This document shows positions 23,082 to 31,705 of a DNA stretch of 64,000 nucleotides, piece after piece (position 1 is the stretch's first letter; each line of letters begins with the position of its first letter). The DNA lies in NCBI RefSeq assembly GCF_013408335.1, contig NZ_JACBZR010000001.1:5729501-5793500 (forward strand), in the 5' to 3' direction. The translations under genes were made by a program, and so were the position numbers. The notes below the pieces were generated by a model, which worked only from the letters and a program-made list of their open reading frames with translations, was not told where the DNA came from and searched no databases. This stretch comes from Nocardioides panzhihuensis (GTDB taxonomy: Bacteria; Actinomycetota; Actinomycetes; Propionibacteriales; Nocardioidaceae).

Positions 23082-24797
23082 TCACAGCACATGAACGCGA
23101 ACTTCCCAGGGCTCCAGCCGGCCGGGGCCGCTCCGGCTCGGGGTGTAGTTGGTCAGCACCAGATCACGAGCCGTCAGGTCGTCGCGGTCGAAGGAGACAG
23201 GCAGGTCGGACAGGTTCGCATGGACGGTGAGAGTCGTGTTGCCCAGGTGGCGCCGGAACGCATAGATCTGGTCACGACCCGTGTGGACGGCGACGAAATT
23301 CCCGTCCACGACGACCGGCAGCCGGTGCCGCAGGGCGATCAGCGCTCGGTAGTACTCGTAGATCGAGCCTGGCGTCCCGCGCTGCGCGGCGACGTTCAAC
23401 CAGCTGTGGTTGGGATTGACACCGATCCAGGGACTGCCGGTGGTGAAGCCGGCGCCAGGCACGGCGCTCCACTGCATCGGCGTACGCGAGTTGTCCCGGC
23501 TCCGGCGCCGCAGGGTGTCCAGCACGTCGGAGGGTTCCTCGAGGTGGGTACCGACGGCTTTTGCGTAGTAGTCGAGGGACTCGATGTCGCGGAAGTCGTC
23601 CAGCGCGGCGAACGGGGCGTTGGTCATCCCGATCTCCTCGCCCTGATAGACGTACGGCGTGCCCCGGTGCAGGTGCAGCACCGTCGCCAGGGCGGTGGCC
23701 GACTCGCGCCAGTACGTGGTGTCGTTGCCGTAGCGGGAGATGACCCTGGGCTGGTCGTGGTTGTTCCAGTAGAGGCTGTTCCATCCGGAGTCGCCGAGGG
23801 CGGTCTGCCACTTCGCGAGCGTGTCCCGCAGGTCGTTGATGCTCATCCGGCGCTGGGTCCACTTGTCGCCGTCGGCGTCGAGGAAGACGTGCTCGTACTG
23901 GAACACCATGGCCAGCTGGCCGTGCTCTCGGTCGGTGAATTCCCGGGCCTGCTCCGGAGTCACGCCCGGCATCTCGCCCACGGTGAGGTAGGTGTCGGGC
24001 CGTGGGTCGAAGACCCGGCGCTTCATCTCGGCCAGGTAGGCGTGGATCTTGGGCCCGTAGCTGAAGTACGGCATCCCGTCGCCGTAGCCGTCGCGGTTGA
24101 GCGGCCCATCGGGCATCTCCGGATCCTTGGAGATGAAGTTGATGACGTCCATCCGGAAGCCGTCGATCCCGCGGTCGAGCCACCAGTTCATCATGGCGAA
24201 GATCGCCTCGCGGGTGTCCGGGTTGTCCCAGTTCAGATCCGGTTGGGACGGGGCGAACAGGTGCAGGTAGTACTGGCCGCGCTCCGGCACCCACTCCCAG
24301 GCCGAGCCGCCGAAGGACGCGCCCCAGTTGTTCGGCTCCGACCCCGCCTCACCTGCCACGGTCCCCGGCCGGGCGTCCCGCCAGAAGTACCAGTCGGAGG
24401 TGGGTGCCTCACGTGAGGCGCGCGAGGCGAGGAACCAGGGGTGCTGGTCCGAGGTGTGGTTGACGACGAGGTCCATGATCAGCCTCATGCCCCGTACGTG
24501 CACCGCGGCGATCAGCCGGTCGAGGTCCTCCAGGGTGCCGAAGAGGGGATCGACGTCCTGGTAGTCGCTGACGTCGTAGCCGTTGTCCTGCTGGGGCGAG
24601 CGATAGACCGGCGACAGCCAGATCACATCGATCCCCAGCTCCTGGAGATAGTCCAGCTGGTCCACGATGCCCGGAAGATCGCCGATGCCGTCGTTGTCGG
24701 AGTCGGCGAAGCTTCGCGGGTAGATCTGGTAGACCACCGCTGACTTCCACCAAGCCTCGTTCTCCGAGACCGATCGAGCCGCGCCGGGTGTGGCCAT
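23082..24797 (-). CDS. Alpha-glucosidase / oligo-1,6-glucosidase (GH13)
   Basis: Cytoplasmic GH13 (alpha/beta)8-barrel enzyme that releases glucose from alpha-glucosides. Seen: WWKSAVVYQIYPRSFADSD, region I DLVVNHTSDQHPWF, region II GFRMDVINFISKD with the nucleophile Asp, acid/base Glu in MVFQYEHVFLD, and region IV NNHDQPR with the transition-state His-Asp. 571 residues from the ATG at 24797, which has GAGGCGG upstream; an in-frame ATG at 24824 has none. Val after the region II-linked motif favours alpha-1,4 specificity in this family, but I am not sure. Confidence 0.88.
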   Translation of the reverse strand: MATPGAARSVSENEAWWKSAVVYQIYPRSFADSDNDGIGDLPGIVDQLDYLQELGIDVIWLSPVYRSPQQDNGYDVSDYQDVDPLFGTLEDLDRLIAAVHVRGMRLIMDLVVNHTSDQHPWFLASRASREAPTSDWYFWRDARPGTVAGEAGSEPNNWGASFGGSAWEWVPERGQYYLHLFAPSQPDLNWDNPDTREAIFAMMNWWLDRGIDGFRMDVINFISKDPEMPDGPLNRDGYGDGMPYFSYGPKIHAYLAEMKRRVFDPRPDTYLTVGEMPGVTPEQAREFTDREHGQLAMVFQYEHVFLDADGDKWTQRRMSINDLRDTLAKWQTALGDSGWNSLYWNNHDQPRVISRYGNDTTYWRESATALATVLHLHRGTPYVYQGEEIGMTNAPFAALDDFRDIESLDYYAKAVGTHLEEPSDVLDTLRRRSRDNSRTPMQWSAVPGAGFTTGSPWIGVNPNHSWLNVAAQRGTPGSIYEYYRALIALRHRLPVVVDGNFVAVHTGRDQIYAFRRHLGNTTLTVHANLSDLPVSFDRDDLTARDLVLTNYTPSRSGPGRLEPWEVRVHVL

Positions 24798-24910
24798 GAG
24801 CCGCCGCCTCGGGTCTGCCACCATGCCAGTGTCGAGAATGACCTGGACGACTGTGGCCTTGTTGCGAGCCTATCCGGAACGCAAAGTGGGTTCGTAGGGG
24901 CGCTGCCGGC

Positions 24911-26113
24911 TCACGGGAGCGTGTCGATCAGCCACTCGACGTACCCGGTGATGTCGGTGACGACTCCGGGAGCGTCGGCCCTGGTCTCGGTGACGGTCCT
25001 ACCCAGCAGTCGGGCGCCGCAGGCGTCGATCGCGCGGTTGGTGTCCCAGCCCGGCGCGAGGTCGGGGAAGCGGGCGGCCAGCTCGGCGGCGCAGATCCCA
25101 CGTCGTTCGGGGATCGAGGCCCAGCTGCCGTCGTCGGTCGGGGTGGGGCTGGGGGTGGGTGTGGTCGAGGGGCTCGAGCTCGGCTTCTTGTCTGGCTTGG
25201 CACCAGACGTCGGGTTCGGTTTCGGCTTGGCGTCGGCCGGCCGCTTCTTCCCCGGCTTTCCGTCCGCGTTCTTCTTCGCCTTCGGGCCGCCGGCGGTCGG
25301 GCTCGGCCCGGCGTGCGCGGGGCCGGCGGCGAGCTCGATGTCGTCACTGCCGTAGGGGCTGTCGGAGTAGCCCTTGGCGATCTTCAGGACCGTGGCGACG
25401 TACGCCTCGCTGCGGTTGTAGCGCGCGAGGGCGGCCCGCTGCCCCTTGGTGGTCGAGACATCCTCCTCGCCCGAGCAGAGGTAGACCGCGGCGGCGAGGG
25501 CGGCGTCGTCGATGTCCTGCGGGTCGCGTACGCCGTCGCCGTCTCCGTCGACGGCCACCAGCGGCCACGTGGAGGGGATGAACTGCATCGGCCCGACGGG
25601 GCGATCGCCGCTGGCGAGCTTGTCGACCGCGCCGGCATCGGTGTCGGGCGCGGGGTCGCCGGCTGGGGTGGTCAGCGCCGGGCCGTAGATGGCGGGGGAG
25701 GCCTTGCCGGCGTCGTCGAGTCGGCTGCTCTTCAGGCGTCCGTGGTCGGACTCGACCATCCCGACCCCCGCGAGCAGCGTCCAGTCGAGGGCGCAGGCCC
25801 GGTCGGCGGTGGTGACGACGGCGGCCGCACGCTGATAGGCGGCCAGCGCGGTCATCGGGATGCCGCTGCCCTGCGCCAACGCGACGGCGACCGTCCCGGT
25901 CCGGGCGCCCTTGCGAACCCCCTGGGCCGGCGCGGGCTCGGTCACGCTCGCGGGTTGCTCGATCATCGAGGTCGCCATGGTCTCCCCGCCGGGCAGCTTC
26001 ACGGGCTCGTCGGGATCGAACCCGGTCCCGGTGGCGGCAGCGGTCCAGGCGGCTGAGAGCGCGGTCAGCGGGACGAGTGCGGCGAACATGGACAGACGAC
26101 GTCGATTGAACAA
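24911..26113 (-). CDS. Secreted lytic murein transglycosylase-like protein
   Basis: Cell-wall lytic enzyme, probably exported. Order: signal peptide (residues 1-27, FAALVPLTALSAAWTAAATG), SLT-type catalytic domain with the catalytic Glu in LLAGVGMVESDHGR and the core GDRPVGPMQFIPSTW then DDAALAAAVYLCSG and ALARYNRSEAYVATVL, a ~75-residue Lys/Pro/Ser/Thr linker, and a C-terminal region with two Cys ending DITGYVEWLIDTLP. 400 residues. Cleaves the glycan strand to 1,6-anhydro ends. Its last ~110 bp are duplicated as a degenerate copy near 21.7 kb. Confidence 0.82.
   Translation of the reverse strand: MFNRRRLSMFAALVPLTALSAAWTAAATGTGFDPDEPVKLPGGETMATSMIEQPASVTEPAPAQGVRKGARTGTVAVALAQGSGIPMTALAAYQRAAAVVTTADRACALDWTLLAGVGMVESDHGRLKSSRLDDAGKASPAIYGPALTTPAGDPAPDTDAGAVDKLASGDRPVGPMQFIPSTWPLVAVDGDGDGVRDPQDIDDAALAAAVYLCSGEEDVSTTKGQRAALARYNRSEAYVATVLKIAKGYSDSPYGSDDIELAAGPAHAGPSPTAGGPKAKKNADGKPGKKRPADAKPKPNPTSGAKPDKKPSSSPSTTPTPSPTPTDDGSWASIPERRGICAAELAARFPDLAPGWDTNRAIDACGARLLGRTVTETRADAPGVVTDITGYVEWLIDTLP
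24919..24962. repeat. Direct repeat, right copy (44 bp)
   Basis: Lies inside the last codons of the lytic transglycosylase gene and differs from 21642-21685 at two positions. The copy within the intact gene is presumably the original. Confidence 0.85.
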
Positions 26114-26325
26114 TTGAGCTCCCTTTGTAAATCCCGGGGGGAGTATGTCAGCGACGTGCCGTTGCCGTCATGAACAGGGGTCCGATCAGTGAACCGACGT
26201 GCTGATTTCGTGGATCCGACCTCGATCACGGACAATTGACCAGTTGCGAGAGCGACACAGCAGGTGGCAGAGGCCGAACGTACAAGCGGCTTCGTCATGA
26301 CCACGAGAAGGAAGAGATCTCAAGA

Positions 26326-26754
26326 ATGCCTCCGAAGAAGAAGATCGCAGCGCTCGTCAAGGTGCAGCTGCAGGCCGGTGCCGCGACCCCGGCCCCGCCC
26401 GTCGGTACCGCGCTCGGTCCGCACGGCGTCAACATCATGGAGTTCTGCAAGGCGTACAACGCCCAGACCGAAGCGATGCGCGGCAACGTGATCCCCGTCG
26501 AGATCACCATCTACGAGGACCGCTCGTTCACCTTCATCACGAAGACCCCGCCGGCCGCTGAGCTGATCAAGAAGGCCGCGGGCCTGAAGAAGGGCTCGTC
26601 CGTCCCGCACAAGGACAAGGTCGGCAAGCTGACCAAGGACCAGGTGCGCGAGATCGCGACCACCAAGCTTCCCGACCTCAACGCGGAGGACATCGACGCC
26701 GCGATGAAGATCGTCGAGGGCACCGCCCGCTCCATGGGCGTCACCACCGACTGA
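26326..26754 (+). CDS. rplK: 50S ribosomal protein L11
   Basis: 142 residues. Binds 23S rRNA at the GTPase centre with L10/L12; needed for RelA activation and the target region of thiopeptides. Seen: [20 protein letters not shown] with the Pro pair, [15 protein letters not shown], and the C-terminal rRNA-binding domain with [23 protein letters not shown] 26326, with GAAGGAAGAG upstream at a rather long spacing. Separated from nusG by 8.5 kb of accessory genes and followed 62 bp later by rplA. Confidence 0.96.
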   Translation: MPPKKKIAALVKVQLQAGAATPAPPVGTALGPHGVNIMEFCKAYNAQTEAMRGNVIPVEITIYEDRSFTFITKTPPAAELIKKAAGLKKGSSVPHKDKVGKLTKDQVREIATTKLPDLNAEDIDAAMKIVEGTARSMGVTTD

Positions 26755-26816
26755 AACGTGGGAGAGCCGCGCTGGCTCGCTAACCACATCTCCTCTTAAC
26801 CACTTAAGGAATCATC

Positions 26817-27533
26817 ATGCAGCGCAGCAAGACCTACCGCGCGGCGGAAGAGACGTTCGACAAGGACGAGCTCTACGCCCCGCTGGCCGCGATCAAGATC
26901 GCCAAGGGCTCCAGCAAGAAGAAGTTCGACGAGACCGTTGACGTCGTCATGCGTCTCGGTGTCGACCCCCGTAAGGCCGACCAGATGGTGCGCGGCACCG
27001 TCAGCCTGCCCCACGGCACCGGTAAGACGATGCGCGTCATCGTCTTCGCTGCTGCTCCGGACAAGGCCGAGTCGGCCCGCGAGGCCGGCGCCGACGTCGT
27101 CGGTGGCGACGAGCTCATCGAGAAGGTCTCCGGTGGCTGGCTCGACTTCGACGCCGTCGTCGCGACCCCGGACATGATGGGCAAGGTCGGCCGCCTCGGC
27201 CGCGTGCTCGGCCCCCGTGGCCTCATGCCGAACCCGAAGACCGGCACGGTCACCCCGGACCCCGGCAAGGCCGTCTCCGACATCAAGGGCGGCAAGATCG
27301 ACTTCCGGGTCGACCGCCACGCCAACCTTCACTTCATCATCGGCAAGGCCTCCTTCTCCGAGGCCCAGCTCGCTGAGAACTACGCCGCTGCTCTCGAGGA
27401 GGTGCTTCGTCTGAAGCCGTCCTCCTCCAAGGGCCGCTACCTGAAGAAGGTCACCGTCTCGACCACCATGGGCCCCGGTGTCCAGGTCGACCCCAACCGC
27501 ATCAAGAACGTTGCGGGTGAGGACGAGAGCTGA
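26817..27533 (+). CDS. rplA: 50S ribosomal protein L1
   Basis: 238 residues. Forms the mobile L1 stalk that guides deacylated tRNA out of the E site; in many bacteria it also represses its own rplK-rplA mRNA. Seen: [20 protein letters not shown], the middle-domain [20 protein letters not shown] signature, and [29 protein letters not shown] precedes the ATG. A 17-bp hairpin terminator follows. Confidence 0.96.
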   Translation: MQRSKTYRAAEETFDKDELYAPLAAIKIAKGSSKKKFDETVDVVMRLGVDPRKADQMVRGTVSLPHGTGKTMRVIVFAAAPDKAESAREAGADVVGGDELIEKVSGGWLDFDAVVATPDMMGKVGRLGRVLGPRGLMPNPKTGTVTPDPGKAVSDIKGGKIDFRVDRHANLHFIIGKASFSEAQLAENYAAALEEVLRLKPSSSKGRYLKKVTVSTTMGPGVQVDPNRIKNVAGEDES

Positions 27534-27549
27534 GTCTCTCCGACCACTC

Positions 27550-27588
27550 ATCGAGCGCTGTCGCCCAGACCGGGCGGCGGCGCTCGAT
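27550..27588 (+). terminator. Terminator after rplK-rplA
   Basis: Hairpin with 17-bp arms, 27550-27566 and 27572-27588 (two G-U pairs), loop AGACC, followed by GCATTTGTGC. Confidence 0.75.
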
Positions 27589-27650
27589 GCATTTGTGCAC
27601 TGCGTACGTCTTCTTTCTGTTCCTCTGTCACTGCCGGACGAGGGTGCCGG

Positions 27651-27662
27651 GACCCTAGGGTC
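27651..27662. promoter_or_regulatory. Palindrome upstream of esterase gene
   Basis: Perfect 12-bp palindrome GACCCTAGGGTC, 24 bp before the esterase start. Could be an operator or chance; no known regulator assigned. Confidence 0.25.
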
Positions 27663-27686
27663 GGAAGGTCGACGAAAGGAACCTCG

Positions 27687-29249
27687 GTGCTCAGACTTCG
27701 TGTTCTCGTCCCGATCCTCGCCGCAGCCCTCGCTGCGACAGGCCTGTCTGCTGCGGCAGCGGCGCCACCCGAGGTCCAAGACCCGGTCGTCGTGACCGAC
27801 AAGGGAGCGGTGCGCGGCGTCGCCCACGACGGCTTCCAGACGTTCAAGGGCATCCCGTACGCCGCCCCGCCGGTCGACCGGCTCCGCTGGCGCGCACCGG
27901 CGCCGGCCGCTTCGTGGACCGGGGTGCGGGACGCCACCGAACCGGGCAGCCAGTGCGCGCAGCTGGCTCCGGCGTACGGAGGCGAGTCCACCTTCGAGGA
28001 GGACTGCCTGTTCCTCAACGTCTTCGCCCCGAACCGGCCGGGCAAGCGGAAGCTGCCGGTGATGGTGTGGTTCCACGGCGGCGGAAACACCACCGGCTCC
28101 AGCACCGGCTACGACGCGAGCAAGCTCGCTGTCGAGGGTGACGTGGTCGTCGTGACCGTCAACTACCGTCTCGGCGCGATCGGCTGGCTCGCGCATGCCG
28201 GGTTGGACGGGGCGTACGAATCGGGCAACTACGGGCTGCTCGACCAGCAGGCCGCGCTGCGCTGGGTGCAGCGCAACGTCGCCGCCTTCGGTGGCAACCG
28301 GGGGAACGTGACGGTCTTCGGCGAGTCGGCGGGGTCGATCGACACCTGCGCCCAGATCGCCTCGCCGGCCGCAGCCGGACTGTTCCACAAGGCCATCCCG
28401 CAGAGCGGGAGCTGTGCGGCCGGGGCCCGGAGCGACGCGGGTGCGGAGGCCGAGGGTCGTCGGCTCGCCGCCGCGGTGGGCTGCGGCGACGCGGCCGATG
28501 TCGCGGACTGTCTGCGTGCGACCCCGGTCAAGGACCTGGTCGAGGCCTTCGGTGCTGCGGGGCTCAACGCCGGTCCGGTCGTCGGTGACCCGCGGGTGCT
28601 GCCGCGGACCTATCCCGATGCCATCGACTCCGGCCACTTCAACCGGATGCCGGTGATGCACGGCTCGACCTTGGACGAGATGCGGCTCTATGTCGGGCTC
28701 GAGTATCCGCGGCCGATCACGACCGAGCAGTACGAGCAGATCGTACGCAGCACCTACGGCGCTGCTGCCGATGCTGTCCTCGAGCTCTACCCGGCCAGCG
28801 CCTTCGACGAGGCGCGGCACGCGCTGGCGGCCATCCGAACGGACTCGGCTGGTGGGCTGTCCACCTGCGCGCACCAGGATGCCTTTGCGAAGCTCGAGGC
28901 AGCCGGGGTGCCGGTCTTCGCCTACCAGTTCGCCGACCGGGGCGCGCCGCCGCTGATCGACATGCCGGGCTATGACGAGGGCGCCGAGCACGCCACGGAG
29001 CTGACCTACCTGTTCCCAGGCCTGCTGGGTGAGCTCGACGAGCCGCAGCAGAAGCTGTCGGACACGATGGTCGCCTACTGGACCTCGTTCGCCCATCACG
29101 GGCGCCCGATCGCGCCGCGCGCTCCCCGCTGGCCGGCCTTCCGCGACTCTTCCGACGTGCTTCAGCTGGCGCCGGGGAAGGCGGGAATCCGACCGGTCGA
29201 CACCGCCGCGGCGAGCCACTGCGCCTTCTGGGCAGGGGTTATCGGCTGA
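27687..29249 (+). CDS. Secreted type B carboxylesterase
   Basis: Alpha/beta hydrolase of the carboxylesterase/lipase (COesterase) family, 520 residues, with a signal peptide (LRLRVLVPILAAALAATGLS then AAAAAP). Seen: IPYAAPPVDRLRWRAP, EDCLFLNVFAPN, oxyanion VWFHGGGN, nucleophile FGESAGS, and a His near the C-terminus in SFAHHGRP. Hydrolyses short-chain esters; natural substrate unknown. GTG start with AAAGGAACC upstream. Stands alone between the rplA terminator and the amino-acid transporter. Confidence 0.9.
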   Translation: MLRLRVLVPILAAALAATGLSAAAAAPPEVQDPVVVTDKGAVRGVAHDGFQTFKGIPYAAPPVDRLRWRAPAPAASWTGVRDATEPGSQCAQLAPAYGGESTFEEDCLFLNVFAPNRPGKRKLPVMVWFHGGGNTTGSSTGYDASKLAVEGDVVVVTVNYRLGAIGWLAHAGLDGAYESGNYGLLDQQAALRWVQRNVAAFGGNRGNVTVFGESAGSIDTCAQIASPAAAGLFHKAIPQSGSCAAGARSDAGAEAEGRRLAAAVGCGDAADVADCLRATPVKDLVEAFGAAGLNAGPVVGDPRVLPRTYPDAIDSGHFNRMPVMHGSTLDEMRLYVGLEYPRPITTEQYEQIVRSTYGAAADAVLELYPASAFDEARHALAAIRTDSAGGLSTCAHQDAFAKLEAAGVPVFAYQFADRGAPPLIDMPGYDEGAEHATELTYLFPGLLGELDEPQQKLSDTMVAYWTSFAHHGRPIAPRAPRWPAFRDSSDVLQLAPGKAGIRPVDTAAASHCAFWAGVIG

Positions 29250-29327
29250 CTCACAATCTCGCCACGATGGCTCCTCTAGGCGAGGGTCCCGGGCAGTTGG
29301 TGACCAAAGACACGTAGAGTGCCCCGC

Positions 29328-30119
29328 ATGAATCTGCGGAAGCTCGCTGCTGCCCTGACCGTCCCCGCCCTCGCCCTGGCGCTCGCCGCCTGCGGTGGTG
29401 GCGACGAGGGGGGCACGTCGCCGTCGGGCGCGAAGCTGGTCAAGGCCGACACCCTGACCATCTGCACCCACCTGCCCTACAAGCCGTTCGAGTTCAACGA
29501 GGGCGGCGAGGTCGTCGGCTTCGACATCGACGTGCTCAAGATCGCGGCCGATGCCGAGAAGCTCGAGACCGAGATCGTCAACATCGGCTGGGAGACCATC
29601 GTCTCCGGTGAGGCGCTCAACTCCGGTAAGTGTGACGTCGCCGCGGGTGCGATGACGATCACCGAGGAGCGCGAGAACGTCATGGACTTCACCGAGCCCT
29701 ACTTCGAGGCGACCCAGGCGCTGATGGTCAAGAAGGGTGCCGGCTACGCCGCTCTCGACGACCTCGCCGGCAAGACCGTCGCGGTCCAGGAGGCCACCAC
29801 CGGGGCCGACTACGTCAAGGAGAACGCTCCGAAGGACACCAAGATCATCACCCTCGAGGACTCCGCGCTGATGATGCAGGCGGTCAAGTCCGGCAAGGCC
29901 GACGCCGGCGTCAACGACAACGGTCTGCTCTACGACTTCGTCAAGGCCAACACGGACATGGAGATCACGAGCGAGTTCCAGACCGGTGAGGCGTACGGCT
30001 TCACGGTCAAGAAGGGCGGCAACGACAAGCTGCTCGAGGCGCTCAACAAGGGCATCAACGACAAGGCCGCCTACGACAAGGTCTACAAGAAGTGGTTCGG
30101 GGAGGTTGCCGCGCAGTGA
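29328..30119 (+). CDS. Polar amino acid ABC transporter, substrate-binding lipoprotein
   Basis: Lipid-anchored receptor of a polar amino-acid importer. Seen: lipobox ALALAACGGG, LTICTHLPYKPFEFNEGGEV at the start of the mature domain, GFDIDVLKIAADA, the family signature DVAAGAMTITEERENVMDF, and FTVKKGGNDKLLEALNKGI. 263 residues. TAGAGT at 29315-29320 ends 7 bp before the ATG with no Shine-Dalgarno: probably leaderless. The stop overlaps the permease start (GTGA). Ligand class (Glu, Gln, Cys, Arg) not determinable. Confidence 0.9.
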   Translation: MNLRKLAAALTVPALALALAACGGGDEGGTSPSGAKLVKADTLTICTHLPYKPFEFNEGGEVVGFDIDVLKIAADAEKLETEIVNIGWETIVSGEALNSGKCDVAAGAMTITEERENVMDFTEPYFEATQALMVKKGAGYAALDDLAGKTVAVQEATTGADYVKENAPKDTKIITLEDSALMMQAVKSGKADAGVNDNGLLYDFVKANTDMEITSEFQTGEAYGFTVKKGGNDKLLEALNKGINDKAAYDKVYKKWFGEVAAQ

Positions 30120-30928
30120 CTGACGCGGCAGTGGTTCCCAAGAAGCGGATGTCGCCGCGCAAACGCGCGGCGCTCGTCCGTTACATCCAGTACGCCATCT
30201 TGGTGCTGGTGGTCGTCGTCCTCGCGCTGGTCGCTGACTGGGGTGAGATCAGGCGGGCGTTCATCGACCTGGACATCGCGGCTCAGCTGTTCCCCGATGT
30301 CATCCTGATCGCGCTGAAGAACACGATCTTCTACACCGCCTGCGGGTTCGCCTTCGGGCTGGCGCTGGGTCTCGTGCTCGCGTTGATGCGGCTCTCCAGC
30401 GTCGGTCCGTACCGGTGGATCTCGACTGGCATCATCGAACTCTTCCGCGGGCTGCCGGCCCTGGTCGTCTTCCTGGTGCTCAACCTCGGGCTCTCGCTGG
30501 CATTCGGGATCCATCTCTCCAACCTCCTCACCGTCACGCTGGCGCTTGGTCTGGTCGGCGGCGCCTACATGGCCGAGACGATCCGGGCGGGCATCCAGGC
30601 GGTTCCGAAGGGGCAGTACGAAGCGGCGCGCACGCTGGGCATGACCCACACTCGGGCGATGGTGACGATCGTGATCCCGCAGGCGTTCCGCATCATCCTG
30701 CCGCCGTTGACCAACGAGCTGATCCTGCTCACCAAGGATTCCTCGCTGGTCTACATCCTTGGCCTGTCGCTGGATGAATACGAGCTCACCGCCTTCGGGC
30801 GTGAGGCCATGAATGCCAACGCCAACCTGACCCCGATGCTCACCATCGCGCTGTGCTACCTGCTGATCACGGTGCCGCTCTCGATCGTCGTACGCCGCAT
30901 GGAAGCCAAGTCCGGGAAGGCCCGCTGA
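30116..30928 (+). CDS. Polar amino acid ABC transporter, permease
   Basis: Membrane subunit of the importer, 270 residues with five or six helices. Seen: the HEAA-type N-terminal segment [39 protein letters not shown], and the ATPase-contact EAA loop [21 protein letters not shown] long basic N-terminus precedes the first helix. A single permease gene implies a homodimer. Overlaps both neighbours by start/stop sharing. Confidence 0.9.
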   Translation: MTDAAVVPKKRMSPRKRAALVRYIQYAILVLVVVVLALVADWGEIRRAFIDLDIAAQLFPDVILIALKNTIFYTACGFAFGLALGLVLALMRLSSVGPYRWISTGIIELFRGLPALVVFLVLNLGLSLAFGIHLSNLLTVTLALGLVGGAYMAETIRAGIQAVPKGQYEAARTLGMTHTRAMVTIVIPQAFRIILPPLTNELILLTKDSSLVYILGLSLDEYELTAFGREAMNANANLTPMLTIALCYLLITVPLSIVVRRMEAKSGKAR

Positions 30929-31695
30929 TGACCCAGACCGAGACGACACCGGCTGCCGAGCGCGGCGCAGCGGTGATCGACGTACAGGACCTGCACAAGT
31001 ACTTCGGTGACAACGAGGTGCTCAAGGGCATCGACTTCCACATCGCGCGAGGCGAGGTCGTCTGCGTGATCGGGCCCTCGGGCTCCGGGAAGTCGACGCT
31101 GCTGCGCTGCGTGAACCTCCTCGAGGAGCCGACCAGCGGCACGATCCTGGTCGACGGCGAGGAGATCACCGACCCGGACGCCGACGTGGACGGGCTGCGC
31201 GCCCGGATCGGGATGGTCTTCCAGCAGTTCAACCTGTTCCCGCACATGACCGTGCTGCGCAACCTGACGGTCGCGCAGGAGAAGGTGCTCAAGCGCGGCA
31301 GGGCCGAGTCGCTGGAGATCGCCCGGGCCACCCTGGAGAAGGTCGGCCTCTCTGACAAGGCCGACGCCTATCCTGCTCACCTCTCCGGCGGTCAGCAGCA
31401 GCGCGTCGCCATCGCGCGGGCGCTGTCGATGAACCCCGACATGATGCTCTTCGACGAGCCCACCTCAGCGCTCGACCCGGAGCTGGTCGGGGATGTCCTG
31501 GCCGTCATGAAGGACCTGGCCGCCGAGGGCATGACCATGATGGTCGTCACCCACGAGATGAGCTTCGCCCGCGAGGTGGCCGACAAGGTCGTCTTCATGG
31601 ACGGTGGCGTCATCGTCGAGGAAGGCCTACCCGCCCACGTCCTCGGCAACCCGCAGCACGAGCGCACCCAGGAGTTTTTGGCCCGCGTGCTCTGA
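30928..31695 (+). CDS. Polar amino acid ABC transporter, ATP-binding protein
   Basis: 255-residue ATPase. Seen: Walker [11 protein letters not shown]-loop [14 protein letters not shown], signature [16 protein letters not shown], Walker [15 protein letters not shown], and H-loop VVTHEM. Closest in pattern to GlnQ-type ATPases. ATG overlaps the permease stop (ATGA). Converges with the MFS gene; a 9-bp inverted repeat (31703-31711 with 31730-31738) between the two may terminate transcription. Confidence 0.92.
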   Translation: MTQTETTPAAERGAAVIDVQDLHKYFGDNEVLKGIDFHIARGEVVCVIGPSGSGKSTLLRCVNLLEEPTSGTILVDGEEITDPDADVDGLRARIGMVFQQFNLFPHMTVLRNLTVAQEKVLKRGRAESLEIARATLEKVGLSDKADAYPAHLSGGQQQRVAIARALSMNPDMMLFDEPTSALDPELVGDVLAVMKDLAAEGMTMMVVTHEMSFAREVADKVVFMDGGVIVEEGLPAHVLGNPQHERTQEFLARVL

Positions 31696-31705
31696 GGCTG
31701 GATGT

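Noticed and set aside
26236..26325. Longer N-terminus for rplK from 26236
   Set aside because: L11 proteins start at [12 protein letters not shown]; the extension has no homology, and ATG 26326 has a ribosome site.
26796..29471. 891-codon minus-strand frame opposite rplA and the esterase
   Set aside because: Spans two unrelated certain genes and the terminator between them; a composition artefact.
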